The notes below the pieces were generated by a model that saw only the letters and a program-made list of their open reading frames with translations, was not told the origin of the DNA and did not search any database. A program made the position numbers and the translations under genes. Positions 32,016 to 43,819 of a stretch of DNA of 64,000 nt are shown here, piece by piece. The number at the start of each line of letters is the position of its first letter. Position 1 is the first letter of the stretch. The stretch comes from Pseudisothecium myosuroides (Eukaryota; Streptophyta; Bryopsida; Hypnales; Lembophyllaceae): assembly GCA_951799445.1 (NCBI GenBank), contig OX637293.1, positions 12,090,001 to 12,154,000 of the forward strand, in the 5' to 3' direction.

Positions 32016-32872
32016 TGCTAGATCGAGAGCATGAATTTTGAGTGGAAACCCTAAACCTCGAGCATCGAGTGATTGCTCGGAGCTGAAGTCGGCCATGGCC
32101 AGTCGGGTCTGAAAGGAGTGAACTTGCATCGCTGATCTCGCAATACTCATGGGTCTTTCTCAACCCGAGCCAAGACAACCCTAAAGATTCAGATTCATTT
32201 AGATTCATTTCATATAATGGAGAGCATGTCAGATTCAGGAGGGACTAATCCTAGAGGAGGTCCCATTCACAAGAGCTCGCTCATGAAGTTGAGATCCAAT
32301 GTATTCAAGCAGATGGCCGGTGTACATTACATAAAGATGACTTGGTTTGCATCACTTCTTGCAAACTCCATTTCCCTCCAGAAGCTTGATCTCACTTGTG
32401 GTGAATGTCTGCTTGCTGTGCTTGGACATCTTTGGACTTCCAGTGCCCATCCCCGGCATTTCCAACTAAATTGCTGCCATTTGCGTGTGTCTCAGTTGGG
32501 AGTGCAAGCTTGCCGAGTTTGTTCTTCTGGCTGGTCCTAAATCGGCAGGTGTGTCCAGCTATTTGGCCAGAAGAAAACACTTTGAACGGAATGGAAGACT
32601 CACTGAGTCCAGTATCGGATTTTCTGGTACTGAAACACTGAATTCATTGCAGCCGGATTGCTCCAGGATTCCACTGTAGCTGGCTGAACAGGCAATCGAT
32701 ATCCGTCTCAAAACATTTGTTTGACTTGCTAGGATTCAGTTCCATGCGAATGTTTTGATGGGCCCAGAGCACTTGTCAATTGTCATCTAAGTTTGGCACG
32801 TGTTAGACCATTGGTGAATGGTGAGTGTGGTTGCAGATGCTCTTATGCTTCCATGGAGTCTTTTAAAACTAT
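32016..32872 (+). other. Conserved 3' flank of gene B
   Basis: About 0.65 kb of this flank is repeated after C (39631-40290), D (46784-47465) and, inverted, E (49430-50044). Short open frames here, such as one starting MESMSDSGG at 32217, are broken by indels in the other copies. I therefore read it as 3' UTR and flank rather than a gene. Confidence 0.6.
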
Positions 32873-33238
32873 AACTCCCCGCAAACTTAAACTCCTCATA
32901 ACTTTTGACTCATTGATTGGAATTGAATGATTCAAAGCTTTCCACGCTTATATAAATCTAAAGAACCAATTTCAAATTTTTATTTAAAAAAAAAATTCAT
33001 TTTTAAAGAAATTTTCAGAGCTGCCCGGGCTGCCCAAAGTTCAAAGAAAATCACATATCATGCAATAACTTTTTATCTATGTAGTCAAAAGTTATGAAAA
33101 TTGTTGGGCCTTAAAGCTACTCCTCGGGCACATGTTGTGTAAAAATTTTCAAAGAAAAGAAATAAAAACTCCATTCGTAGTGAGCTGCACAAAATCGCTA
33201 TGTTGCCAAAAAACGCAGCTTGGTCCTTTAGGGGTTAA
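32873..33238. mobile_element. Truncated TTAA-type MITE
   Basis: The right end is intact (CTTGGTCCTTTAGGGGTTAA). The interior shares ATCGCTATGTTGCC with the reverse complement of 53592-54520. The left end has no TIR, only a TTAA at 32873-32876. The right junction matches empty sites TTTAAAAAAGTTTCTCG in modules 1 (22210) and 4 (40747). Part of the module tail was lost on the left. Confidence 0.6.
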
Positions 33239-35713
33239 AAAAGTTTCTTGAAAAGTCTTTAGGAAGTCGGAAAGTGGTCTTGTCCACTTTTTAGAAGCCT
33301 CTTGGCCAAATATTGCAGGCCAATGGCAATCCCAATTCTCCTTTTAGCAAATATTCATTAAAGAAAATTCCAAGCCTTGAAAATGGGCTGCTTATCCACA
33401 TGAAAATGTGCAATTGCAAAAAATATCAGCCCAAACTGACTCGTAGAGAATCTTGCCAGTGAGAATTAGCTTGTTTGCCCCATCAGATTTTTTATTAGTT
33501 TTTTTTTTAATTTATTTATTTCATTGTATTTGCGCATCCACCAAAAGTCAAACAATTGTGTACATGGTCTACATTGAATAAGGGTATTAAGAGGACCAAA
33601 AAATTAGAGGGACTTGTTGTGGAAAACTGCAGATGTTGAAACATGATGTACAGCCCCCGGACACATCAATAACTATTGATGTATAACAAAGGTAGATATT
33701 TATATAGTGTGAAATGTCGATTAATTAGTATGGATCCCCCTAAAACCCCTATTCAATGTAGACTTTTGCTAATGTCTAAATTTCCATAGAATTCTAGAAT
33801 TCCTTTTGTCTTTTTTTTTTACAAAGTTTGACCAATTTTTGTACATTAAAGTCCACTCTAAATTATCAATGTTTTGTACTTTGACACTATTGCATTTATT
33901 GACAATTTTGGATTTAAGCACAACTATATACCATAGTACTCCATATATATTGAATACTATCTGACCGGAGCCCATTGCAATGCAACAACACCAAAATGGT
34001 TTCATCAAGTAGGAAAGCTTGATTGGGAAATGGATGACATTAAGGTTTAGCAAGAAACATACAAATGAAAAATTGTGTGAATCAAAACTTGATAGAAGAA
34101 ATTGTGATTCAATTTGCTGTATTTGATATAAGAGATGTACCAGCCATAATTTGTCTGAGTTTGTTATATAGGATATAATGGCCTTCACCTTCAAATGATC
34201 AAGATTACTTTCAAAAAGGTGATTGGAAGATGGGATTATGAGTAGTCACCCCCTCTCTTTGTAATTGCCCTATTCTATATAAATTGAAAAGGTGAAAAAA
34301 GATTGTATAGATAAAATCATATTTTATTAATGAATAATGGAGACATTATGTACCTTTATTTCCCTCAAAGTTTACATTATAGTTTGCAACTAATCTAGAC
34401 ATAAGATCTCCATTTGGGGGAGTTTTTTTTCTTTCCATTCCTACATGTATGGATTCAAACCTAGCACCAAAAATCATGAAGCACCTAGTGACTATGCTAG
34501 TTACATTGCTAAAGATTAGACCAAATTCTTTTTATCAACATACCTGGATTTACTTCATTAAATTCTTGTAGCTCAGGCTGTAGTAAGATTGTGAAGACGT
34601 TTACAACCCAACCAATGCATGCCATGACTCTAAGGAATTGTACACAACTCCATATCAATAATATACAATAAACATGTATACAAAACAATATTTTTGTACA
34701 TAATGGAGATTTTAAAGGAATTGAAAAGATACATATACATACAAGCACTATATGACCTTTAATCATAGAAAGAATACAAATTTTGGATAGAAATTGTCAA
34801 AACTCTCACTTTTGAGTGCATTGAGTGAAAATACACTAGAATACACAGGATTTTTTTGAAATTCAACTTTACAAAATTCAACTTGACCACTATGGGAATG
34901 TGTGTACCTAATCTATTAGAGGAGGTACATTTTAGTTCTTAGTATCAAAAAAATTCAATGTATTCCATGGTAACAAGGCAACCATTGTGCCTAGCTACAT
35001 AATGAAATAGGTAATGAAAAAGTAGATTTTCATTAACATGCTAATCATGGGAGTGGCAAGGGATGTTATTTCTCATAATGAGTCTCTACATTTGTATTAT
35101 TGGACATAACCTCAATCATGTTGGATGGTTGGATCTAAGTCAACCATATTCAATCAAGGGCTTAGAAAGAAGTTCATGGTAATTCTAAAAAAATACCATT
35201 TCATAACAAAATCAACCAATGCGGAAGCAGGTCCCTTTCGTTCCCCATAAAGTAAGAGTCTCTATTGTTTCAACTTTCCAGCTACCAATGACTACAACTT
35301 TCCAGTTAGCCAATTTCTAGCATTGCCCTTTTCCAACAAACCAATGACTCTCTATGGATTAAATTAAATTCACTTCAACGGATCCAGGGAGGGATTAGCC
35401 CAATCTCCAACGGGGGAATGGTTTAGGTTGATTAACATTGTTATGTTTAATACAAATTAACATCCACTTTGGTGCTTGCTTGTCTTTTTTTTATGGAAGT
35501 TACATAATCAAAATTAAAAGGGAGAACATGCTGCCAATTCCATAACATTATTAGCCAACTTTGGCAGGTTCCTTTTACTCCTCCAGTTAGCCAATGATAT
35601 TAGAGTTGCAACTTTCCAACTAGTTAATGATTCTTTACAGATTACACTAAATTCATTCCTAGTAGTCCAGAGAAGGATTACCCCAATCTCCAAGGGGGAA
35701 TGCTTTAGTTTAG

Positions 35714-36647
35714 TTAACCCCTAAAGGACCGTTGTCCCTTCGGGGGACAAATGCGTTTTCGGGTAGGTACCTACGGGCTGAAATTTTCTCTTGATTTTTT
35801 AAATTTTTTTTTTGAGATTGAAAAGTTGATTAGCTTTGTGGGAATATAATTTTTTTCACAATTGGTGTCCGGGAAAAAAAGTTATGACCAAATAAGCTCA
35901 AAACATGGGACGGGGGGCAGCTCGGGCAACAAAAAAAAATGGACAAAAAATGAATTTTTTTTTCAAATTTTTTTTTTCATAGATTATATTTTTGGCTATC
36001 TGGAAAGCTTTTCATTCATTTCATTTGGATATGTTATGAGAAAGTTATGGACATTCTTGTTTTTTGGGCAGTTAGAGCATCTTCTTGAAAAAAATAACTT
36101 GTAGGATTCATTTCTGAATGCAATTTTTCAAGTTTTTCAATATTTTTTTTCCATGGTTTAGTTTATTTGCTAGAATAATCTGACCATTGGGATTAAAGCA
36201 TTTTAATTCCTTCTAAAATATATGAATATTTTAGATTTTCCTTCTATCTTGTACCTACTTCTACTTAACAATTTTTTTAAGAATGATAATTAAGTTTTTT
36301 TTGAATTTTTTTTCCCCCTAGACTCTCGACTCAATTCTCCAGTATAAACATTTAAAGCTCAAAACTCTGTAGTGCAAAAATTTTAAGTTAAAAATGTTTA
36401 AAGTCTAAAAAATTAGTCCCGCAATGTGTTGAAAAACTTGTTTTTTTCACTTTAAATGCAGATATCTTGCAATCTGTGTGGTCAAAAATTCTAAAAAATT
36501 CCACACATTCTTATACTAGTTAGGTGTAATATCCTACGGTTGGATGTGCAAAAAAAACATTTTTCAAATTTTTTTACTCTTTGCTATAGAAATGGCAGTT
36601 TTCAGGGTTTTTTGGCAGAAAAAAGGCCTCAGTCCTTTAGGGTTTAA
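35714..36647. mobile_element. TTAA-flanked piggyBac-like MITE, type I (copy 2)
   Basis: TTAA + CCCCTAAAGGACC at the left, AGTCCTTTAGGG(T) + TTAA at the right. Empty sites in module 1 (24558-24561) and module 4 (44086-44089) read TAG-TTAA-CAATGTTATGC. Here the left flank is TAG-TTAA and the right is TTAA-CAATGTTATGC, an exact 4-bp duplication. It is highly similar to the 21199-22137 copy, so both moved recently. No transposase. Confidence 0.9.
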
Positions 36648-36789
36648 CAATGTTATGCTAATGGAAAAAAAACAACGTGCCTCTCCTCATACCATGAAAG
36701 ACCTCCATTTGTTCTGAAATAGGGTCCATTGAGGTAATAGTCGACCTTGTGTTTGCCCACGTACAAGTTTTGAAAGTATTTGCTTACTA

Positions 36790-36979
36790 CAGTAGAAACT
36801 CTCTAAGTTGATCCTCTCTAAGTTGATAAACCTCTGTAAACTAATCATGTCAGACCGGTCCCAGACTGGGCCACATAACAAAGGCTCTAACTAAAAGTGA
36901 CCCTCTCTAAGTCAATAAACCTCTATAAACCAATCTATCAGACCAGTCCGGGACCGATCAACTCAGAGAGGTTCTATTG
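36790..36979. mobile_element. pogo-like MITE (copy 2)
   Basis: CAGTAGAAACTCTCTAAG at the left, AGAGAGGTTCTATTG at the right, TA on both sides (36788-36789, 36980-36981). The empty site ACTAGAACTT occurs in module 4 (44201) and module 1 (24688). 190 bp, with internal CTCTCTAAGT repeats; non-coding. Confidence 0.8.
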
Positions 36980-38607
36980 TAGAACTTTTCAAGGTCATTA
37001 GCCACATCATGAATAATACAAGATATACATCAATGTTTGGAAAAAATAGTACAATTAGCCAATGAAATTTGGAAAAAGACCAGTTGCAATTTGAAAACAT
37101 TGGCAAAAAAAATGTTGAACAAATCTATACAATTTCTATTTAGAGTTAAAAATAGAGAAAATAATGAGGCTCAATCCCTGAAAACCTTGTTCAATGTGGG
37201 AATCAAAGGAAAATAGCTGGTAAAACTCAAAAACTATCCCGGACACTGTTGCGCATAGGTTTGCCACAAACAGCTTCTCAGTCCATGCCAACAATCGGCA
37301 GTACTTGTCTCCGTGTGGAAGCATTGATAGTCATAACTTATTGTTCAGCTTGTCCACCATCCGTCAATAATCTGTTGCAAACACTTGAACTTTCACTGAC
37401 ATGTCTGCGCAGCAGAACGATTCAGTCTCTGGTTTCCGGCTTTCCGCAGTAGGAAGCTCAGCAGGGACTGAGCTGCCTGGGGGACTGATGTGGCAACTCG
37501 AATAAGAAGCTTGTAAAAGATGATTCCATAACTGATGCCAAATGGTGAATTTGCGCGATTCCAGCGTTCAAGTAAGTTTCAGGCCAGCTGGGGCAAGCAG
37601 GTGAAGCAATCAAGCGTGTCCGTACTCCGTAGGCTTCAGTTCGAATACAAACCACTGATGACTGATGGAATCGTTGACGAAACCATCAGCAGTAGAACTG
37701 TAGAACTAGGACAATTCACCATGAGCTTACTGATAATGATATTAGTGTTTGTCATTAAACAGCCAGGTGCTTGCCGACGAACTGAATGGCTTCTGATTTC
37801 TGGGCAACACTTTTCATAAACGTAAACTAGACATCTAATTGATTTTTTATTTTTGAGTCGGTAGCTTTCAATTGGATTCAAGAAAATTAATGTAAGCTGC
37901 CTTTGTAATCAATGGTACCAAATCTCTTTAGTAGCGCTTTGAATATGAGGGAAAAACTGATCTAAATTGAAGGAGTAAATTTAGATGGAGCAATCTCTAG
38001 GGGCATGTACATTTAAAAATATACTTTGTAATATAGCAAAATTCATAATTGAGTGTATAATTCATACTGATTGTTCTGAAGACCCACCTGCAATTCAGGG
38101 AGCGTGTATGGGAACACACAAGAAAGCAACAATTCATCAACGCTGACTATTCATTTTCAGAGCAAAGCAAAAGTGGAGGCCCCCCTTTCCTTTCAATCAG
38201 TCTTTTGAGCCGAAGAAAGACAAACAAGAGAACAGAACCAAAGTTGGAGGCGCGTTTTGTCTCCGAGGTTTGCTGCGAGGCATCCACGACTGATAAGTGA
38301 TAACGAAATTATGCCACTTTGGCCTCCGAGAATGGCGCCCACAGGAGATCCAGGCGGTATGCGGCCACTCGACCCCGCAACAACAATCGAAGCCCGCGAC
38401 GTGGCGGGTCACAAGGGGTTGCGGCGTCTGACATGGCGCTCGCACTCGGAGCTCGCTGCTCGCACTGGCTTGAGAAACATGTGCGCATTCTCTGGCGCGT
38501 CCTGGCTATGGCGATGGCAATGGCGGGTCCCACGGAATGTCCGACAATAGCCAACGCCGCACGTTCACTCGTCCACTCGGAGATATGTCACTGCGCTACT
38601 CTCTCCG

Positions 38608-38615
38608 TTTATAAC
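38608..38615 (+). promoter_or_regulatory. TATA box of DREB gene C
   Basis: TTTATAAC, about 235 bp before the ATG, in the same CTCCGTTTATAACCCCCGC context as gene B. A TCCGAC core lies at 38540-38545. Confidence 0.6.
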
Positions 38616-38844
38616 CCCCGCAGAACTCCATTTCTTGCCATTGAGCTTGAGTACTCCATCCGAAATAATAATGTCAAGTTCGCAATTTGAACAAGTCCGC
38701 AAGCTGAAGAAGACCGCAATCTGGACAAGTCCGCAATTCGATCAAGGCTACGCATTGAGCAACTGAGTTTGGAATTCTTGTTCAAGTGAGTCTCGGAGGT
38801 TCTGGGGTTTCGATTCGCAAAGAAATTTCTCAGTTGAGGTAGCT

Positions 38845-39630
38845 ATGGTGGACAAGAGAAAATCCGCGCCGCTCCAAGTGCGACGAGGGGGGCGATATCT
38901 GCAGCTCAAGCGCTCTTCCGCATCCAAGAAAAAATTGGCGTGCGGGTTCACTTCGCCTTCCAGTGCTGTGTCTTACAATGGCGTGCGAATGCGGGTTTGG
39001 GGGAAGTGGGTGACGGAAGTCCGAGACCCCGTGACCAAGACGCGCATCTGGCTGGGCTCCTTCGCCACGGCGGAAATGGCCGCGCGCGCCTATGACGCCG
39101 CCGTGGTGTGCTTGAAGGGCACCTCCGCTCCCGAAGTGAACTTCCCGGACTCCATTCCCTCGTTCGTCATTCCGCAAAGCAACTCCTCGCCCAAGGAAAT
39201 CCAAGCAGTGGCGCTTGCCGCGGCCACGGCGTCGGTCCCCGTGGCTGCGCCGCTGGCCATGGCTGCCACACCCGAGCTCCCCAATCATCCTCCTCGCGAG
39301 GAATCTCACGAGGCTCTTCCGGAAGTCACCACTGATCGCGAATTTTTCCGTGATGGTGGTGACGCTAATTATGAGAATGGCGCTTCCAATTGCGATGCGT
39401 CGGAGCCCGAATGCTCCAGGTCCAGCAGTGTGGAGAATTGGATCTTCCACGAGTTTGAGGAACTGGATGCCCTGGACAACCCAGATGCTCTCACGGAGCC
39501 TCTCCAACGTCAAATCTCCGATTCCGTGGAGCAATTGTTTCGGCCATGGCCACTACTGTCCGAGGATTTCGAGGATGCTGCCGACTGTTGGATGATTCAT
39601 CAAGACGTGCAGCTTTGGTCTTTCGCGTGA
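38845..39630 (+). CDS. AP2/ERF transcription factor, DREB-type (paralogue C)
   Basis: 261 residues, intronless, collinear with B without gaps. AP2 domain at 43-101 with Val14/Asp19, YNG, and the acidic LWSFA tail. Substitutions relative to B lie mostly in the linker and tail (for example SNCDASEPECSR against SNCDVPEPECSR); the DNA-binding domain is unchanged. The ATG at 38845 has the GCTATGG context of B. With its upstream TATA and CCGAC motifs intact, this copy looks fully functional. Regulation is probably shared with B because about 1.6 kb of upstream DNA is duplicated. Function beyond DNA binding is inferred from family only. Confidence 0.95.
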   Translation: MVDKRKSAPLQVRRGGRYLQLKRSSASKKKLACGFTSPSSAVSYNGVRMRVWGKWVTEVRDPVTKTRIWLGSFATAEMAARAYDAAVVCLKGTSAPEVNFPDSIPSFVIPQSNSSPKEIQAVALAAATASVPVAAPLAMAATPELPNHPPREESHEALPEVTTDREFFRDGGDANYENGASNCDASEPECSRSSSVENWIFHEFEELDALDNPDALTEPLQRQISDSVEQLFRPWPLLSEDFEDAADCWMIHQDVQLWSFA

Positions 39631-42090
39631 TGCTAGATCGAGAGCATGAATTTTGAGTGGAAACCCTAAACCTCGAGCATCGAGTGATTGCTCGGAGCTG
39701 AAGTCGGCCATGGCCAGTCGGGTCTGAAAGGAGTGAACTTGCATCGCTGATCTCGCAATACTCATGGGTCTTTCTCAACCCGAGCCAAGACAACCCTAAA
39801 GATTCAGATTCATTTAGATTCATTTCATAATGGAGAGCATGTCAGATTCAGGAGGGACGAATCCTAGAGGAGGTCCCATTCCCAGAAGCTCGCTCATGAA
39901 GTTGATATCCAATGTATTCAAGCAGATGGCCGGTGTACATAACCTAATGATAACTTGGTTTGCATAATCTTGCAAACTCCATTTCCTTCCAGAAGCTTGA
40001 TCCCACTTGTCATGAATGTCTGTGCTTGCACATCGTTGGACTTCCAGTGCCCATCCCCCGGCATTTCCAATTAACTTGCGTGTGTCTCCGTTTGGAATGC
40101 AAGCTTTCCGTGACTGTTTGTTCTTCTGGTCCTCCTCTGATCGGCAGGTGTGTCCCGCTATTTGGTAGCCAGAAGAAAGCACATTGAACGGAATGGAAGA
40201 CTCACTGAGTCGAGTATCCGATTTTCTGGTACTAAAATACTGAATTCATTGCAGCCGGATTGCTCCAGGATTCCATTGTAGCTGGCTGAACAGGCAATCC
40301 ATATCCGTCTCAAAACATTTGTTTGACTTGCTAGAATTGAATGCCATGCAAACAGGCCCAGAGCACTTGTCATCTAAGTTTTGCACATGTTAGATCTTTG
40401 GCGAGTGTCATTGTAGATGCTCTGATGCTTCAGTAATAAGAGTAGACTTGCATGCTACTTATGTTTGAATATTGTACCTAGCTATCAAATTTGTTTTTTT
40501 TGACTTTAATTAGATATTTGGCTTGAAATGCTGACCTTGATACAATTAGCCAGCTACAATAAACTTGCTAGATGCAAACTTCCATATTGTGTTGGAATAA
40601 AAAAAGGATTTTTGAGTTTTTTAAATTTCCTTTGCAAAAATTTCATGATGCTTTCACTTTTATGTGAGTAAAAAAAGACTACATTTTAGAAAGAGCTTTT
40701 CCTTTCTATCATACTAAAAGCATCCAAAAAGTTTAAGTCCAGTAATTTAAAAAAGTTTCTCGAAAGGTTTTTAGGAAGTGAGAAAGTGGGCTCATCCACT
40801 TTTTACAAGCCTCTTAGTCAAATGTTGCAAGCCAACAATTCTGATTCTCCTTTAGCAAATATTCATTAGAGAAAATTCAAGGCCTCGGGAGGGCCGTTTT
40901 CCTGCATGAACGTGTGCAATTGCAAAAAAATCAACCCAAACTAACTCATAGAGAATCTTGCTAGTGAAAATTAGCTTGTGTGCCCCGTCGGATTTTCAAT
41001 TAAATTTTTATTCTTTATTTATTTATTTCACTGTATTTGTACATCCACCAAAAGTCAAACAGTTGTCTACATGGTCTAGACTTTCTCTAAATAATGTCTA
41101 CATTTCCATAGAATTCTAGAATTTTTTTGGTCTTTCTACAAAGTTTGACCAATTTTTGTACATGATAGTTTATTCTAAATTATCAATGTTTTGTATTTTG
41201 ACACTATTGCATTTATCGACAGTTTTGGATTTAAGCACAACTAGTACTTGTTTATATCAAATGCTATTGGACTAGAGTCCATTGCAATGCAAGAACACCA
41301 AAATGGTTTCATCAAGTTGCAAAGCTTGATTGGGAAGATGGACGTCATTAGAATTTAGCAAGAAACATTCAAATGAAACATTCTGTGAATTAAAACTTGA
41401 TAGAAGAAATCATGACTCAATTTGCCGTATTTGATATAAGAGATGTACTAGCCATAATTTGGCTGAGTTATGGAGTAACGAGTTTGTTATATAGGATATA
41501 ACCTTCACCTTTCTATTCTATAGAAAAGTGAAGTGCAGATAAAATCATATTTTATTAGTGAATAAAGGAGACTTTATGTACCTTTATTTCCCTCAAAGTT
41601 TAAATTATAGTTTGCAGCTAAACTAGACATAAGATTTCTATTTGGAGGAGTTTTTCTTTCTTTCTATTCTTATACAAATGGATTCAAACCTAGCACAAAA
41701 AATCATGAAGCACCTAATGACTATGCTAGTCACATTGCTAAAGATTAGATTGCCAATTTTTTTATCAACATACTTGAATTTACTTCATTTACTTCTTGTA
41801 GCTCCTATTGTAAACTCGTGAAGACATTCATTACCCTACCAATGCATGCCACGACCTTAAAGGGTTGTATATCAATAATTAACATTGAACATGTATACAA
41901 AATTCTATTTTTGTACATAATGGGGATTTTATAGGAATAAAAGAGATACATATACATACTGGCCCTACATGAACTTTAATCATAAAAAAGTGGAATAAAT
42001 TTTAGATAGAAATTGTCAAAATTGTCATTTTTGAGTGCATTGAGTGAAAATACACTAGAAAATAAAGGATTTTCTTGAAATTCAACTTTA

Positions 42091-42371
42091 CATTAGAGGA
42101 GATTTGAGCCTCTAGAAGACTGTTTTAGGGTTGTTCCCGATGTTGGGAACCAGTGCCTTGCTGTCAAAAAAAAAATTATTAAGAAAAAAAAAATTGTTAA
42201 AATGTTAAAAGAATACTATATATATATATAATATTATTTTATTTTTTCAAAAAAAAAAAAAAAAAATCTGACATGGCAATCGCTTGGCGACGTCAGACTG
42301 ATGATTTGGCAGCATCCCAATGTTCCTGCAGAGTTTTCGCAGTCTCTTAAAGGCCCGAATCTCCTCTAATG
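42091..42371. mobile_element. CATTAG-family TIR element (copy 4)
   Basis: CATTAGAGGAGATTTGAG at the left, CCCGAATCTCCTCTAATG at the right, with an A/T-rich core and GGTTGTTCCCGATGTTGGGAACC. Modules 1 and 3 read CAACTTTA-CAAAATT (23694, 34864) where this copy has CAACTTTA[element]CAAAATT. That is a clean insertion with no duplicated base. Confidence 0.8.
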
Positions 42372-42895
42372 CAAAATTGTACTTGACCACTATAGAAATG
42401 TGTGCACTCAATCTAGAATAGGAGGTATATTTTAGTCCCTAGTATGAAAAAAATTCAATGTATTCTATGGTAACAAGGCAACCATTGTGCCTAGCTACAT
42501 AATGGAATAGGTAATGGAAAAACAAAGTTTCATTATAAGAAATAAATGCCAATCATGGAAGTGGCAAAGGATGTTATTTCTCATAATGAGTCTCTACTTC
42601 TGCATTTTTGGACATAACCTTAATGTTGGATGGTTGGATCTTAGTCAACCATACTCAATCAAGATTTTTGAAAGAAGTTTGTGGTAATTCTAAAAAAATC
42701 CCATTTCATAACAAAATTAACTAATGTGGGAGGAAGCCCCTTTGCTCCCCCATAAAATGAGCGCCTCTAGTGTTGCAACTTTCTAGCTACCAATGACTCT
42801 TTATAGATTAAACTGAATTCACTCTAATGGATCCAAAGAGAAATTAGTCCAATCTCCAAGGGGGGAATCATTTAGTTTGATTAACATTGTTATGT

Positions 42896-43819
42896 TTAAC
42901 GCCTAAAGGACCAAGGCATTTTCTGGCTCTAAAACTACTGAAAACTACCATTTCTGCTGCGATCACTTCCGAAATTAAAAAAAAAAAAATTTTAAGAATC
43001 TAATTGTAGGATCTTGTACTTCACTTGTCTCAAATCATGTGGTAAGAATTTCATGAAGTTTGACCTACGGATTGGAAGCTATTAGCATTTGAAGTTGGAA
43101 AAAGAAGTTTTTTTGAATTGTGGCTTGCAATTTCAAATGACTTTGACGGCCATTTGTGGATTTTTTTTGCACTACACACCATAAAGTTAAATATTTTCAT
43201 GTTGAACATTTGAATTGAGAGTTGGAGATAAAAAATTTCAGAATACCCAAACTTGATTTTCACATATAAAAAAATTGTTAAGTAGAAGTAGGTCCAAAAT
43301 TGAACAAAATACTAAATTGTTAATAGCTCTTAGGTGGAATTAAAACACCATAATCCCAACGGTGGGATTGTTCTTGCAAACAAACTTAACCTTATCAAAA
43401 AATAATTGAAAAAAAATTGAAAATTGCTTTCAAAAATGAATTCTATATGTTGTTTTTTGAAGAAGATGCTTAGATTGCCTGAAAAACAAGATTGTTCGTA
43501 ACTTTCTCATTCTAAGTCCAAATAGAATGAATCAAAGCTTCAAATGTTCACAAAAACATGATCTTTGAGATTTTTTTATTTTAAAAAAAATTCAATTTTT
43601 TAAAGTTTTTTTTTTCTGCCCGGCAAGCTACTTTTTTGACTTCGGGTGGCATAACTTTTGCTCCGGGTACCTATTGAAAAAAATATATATTTTTAGAAAG
43701 CTAATGTGATTTCCTATCTTCAAAAAAATTTCAAAAAATCAAGTCAAAATTTCAGGTCACACAAGCCTGCCCGAATTCCCAAGTGTCCCTTGAGGGGACT
43801 TTGGGCCTTTAGGAGTTAA
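42896..43819. mobile_element. TTAA-flanked piggyBac-like MITE, type I (copy 3, inverted)
   Basis: TTAA + CGCCTAAAGGACC at the left, GGGCCTTTAGGAG + TTAA at the right. The interior is a diverged reverse complement of the other type I copies. The empty site in module 3 (35447-35450) reads GTTATGT-TTAA-TACAAATT; here the flanks are GTTATGT-TTAA and TTAA-TATAGATT. More diverged, so an older subfamily. Confidence 0.85.

Larger units (their letters stand above)
26173..32850 (+). repeat. Tandem module 2 (carries gene B)
   Basis: Collinear with modules 3 and 4 except for its own insertions: a compound element at about 26370-27117, a pogo-like MITE at 27193-27376 and a degraded insert at about 28650-29335. 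The last 1.6 kb before gene B and about 0.7 kb after it are the best-conserved parts. Confidence 0.75.
33239..40680 (+). repeat. Tandem module 3 (carries gene C)
   Basis: About 7.4 kb, collinear with module 2 (B to C spacing 7615 bp). Its private insertions are the type I TTAA element at 35714-36647 and a pogo-like MITE at 36790-36979. No other gene was found in the 5.6 kb before gene C. Confidence 0.75.

Noticed and set aside
32217..32540. 107-codon frame after gene B (MESMSDSGG...)
   Set aside because: The frame is broken after C, D and E by small indels, so it behaves as 3' UTR or flank.
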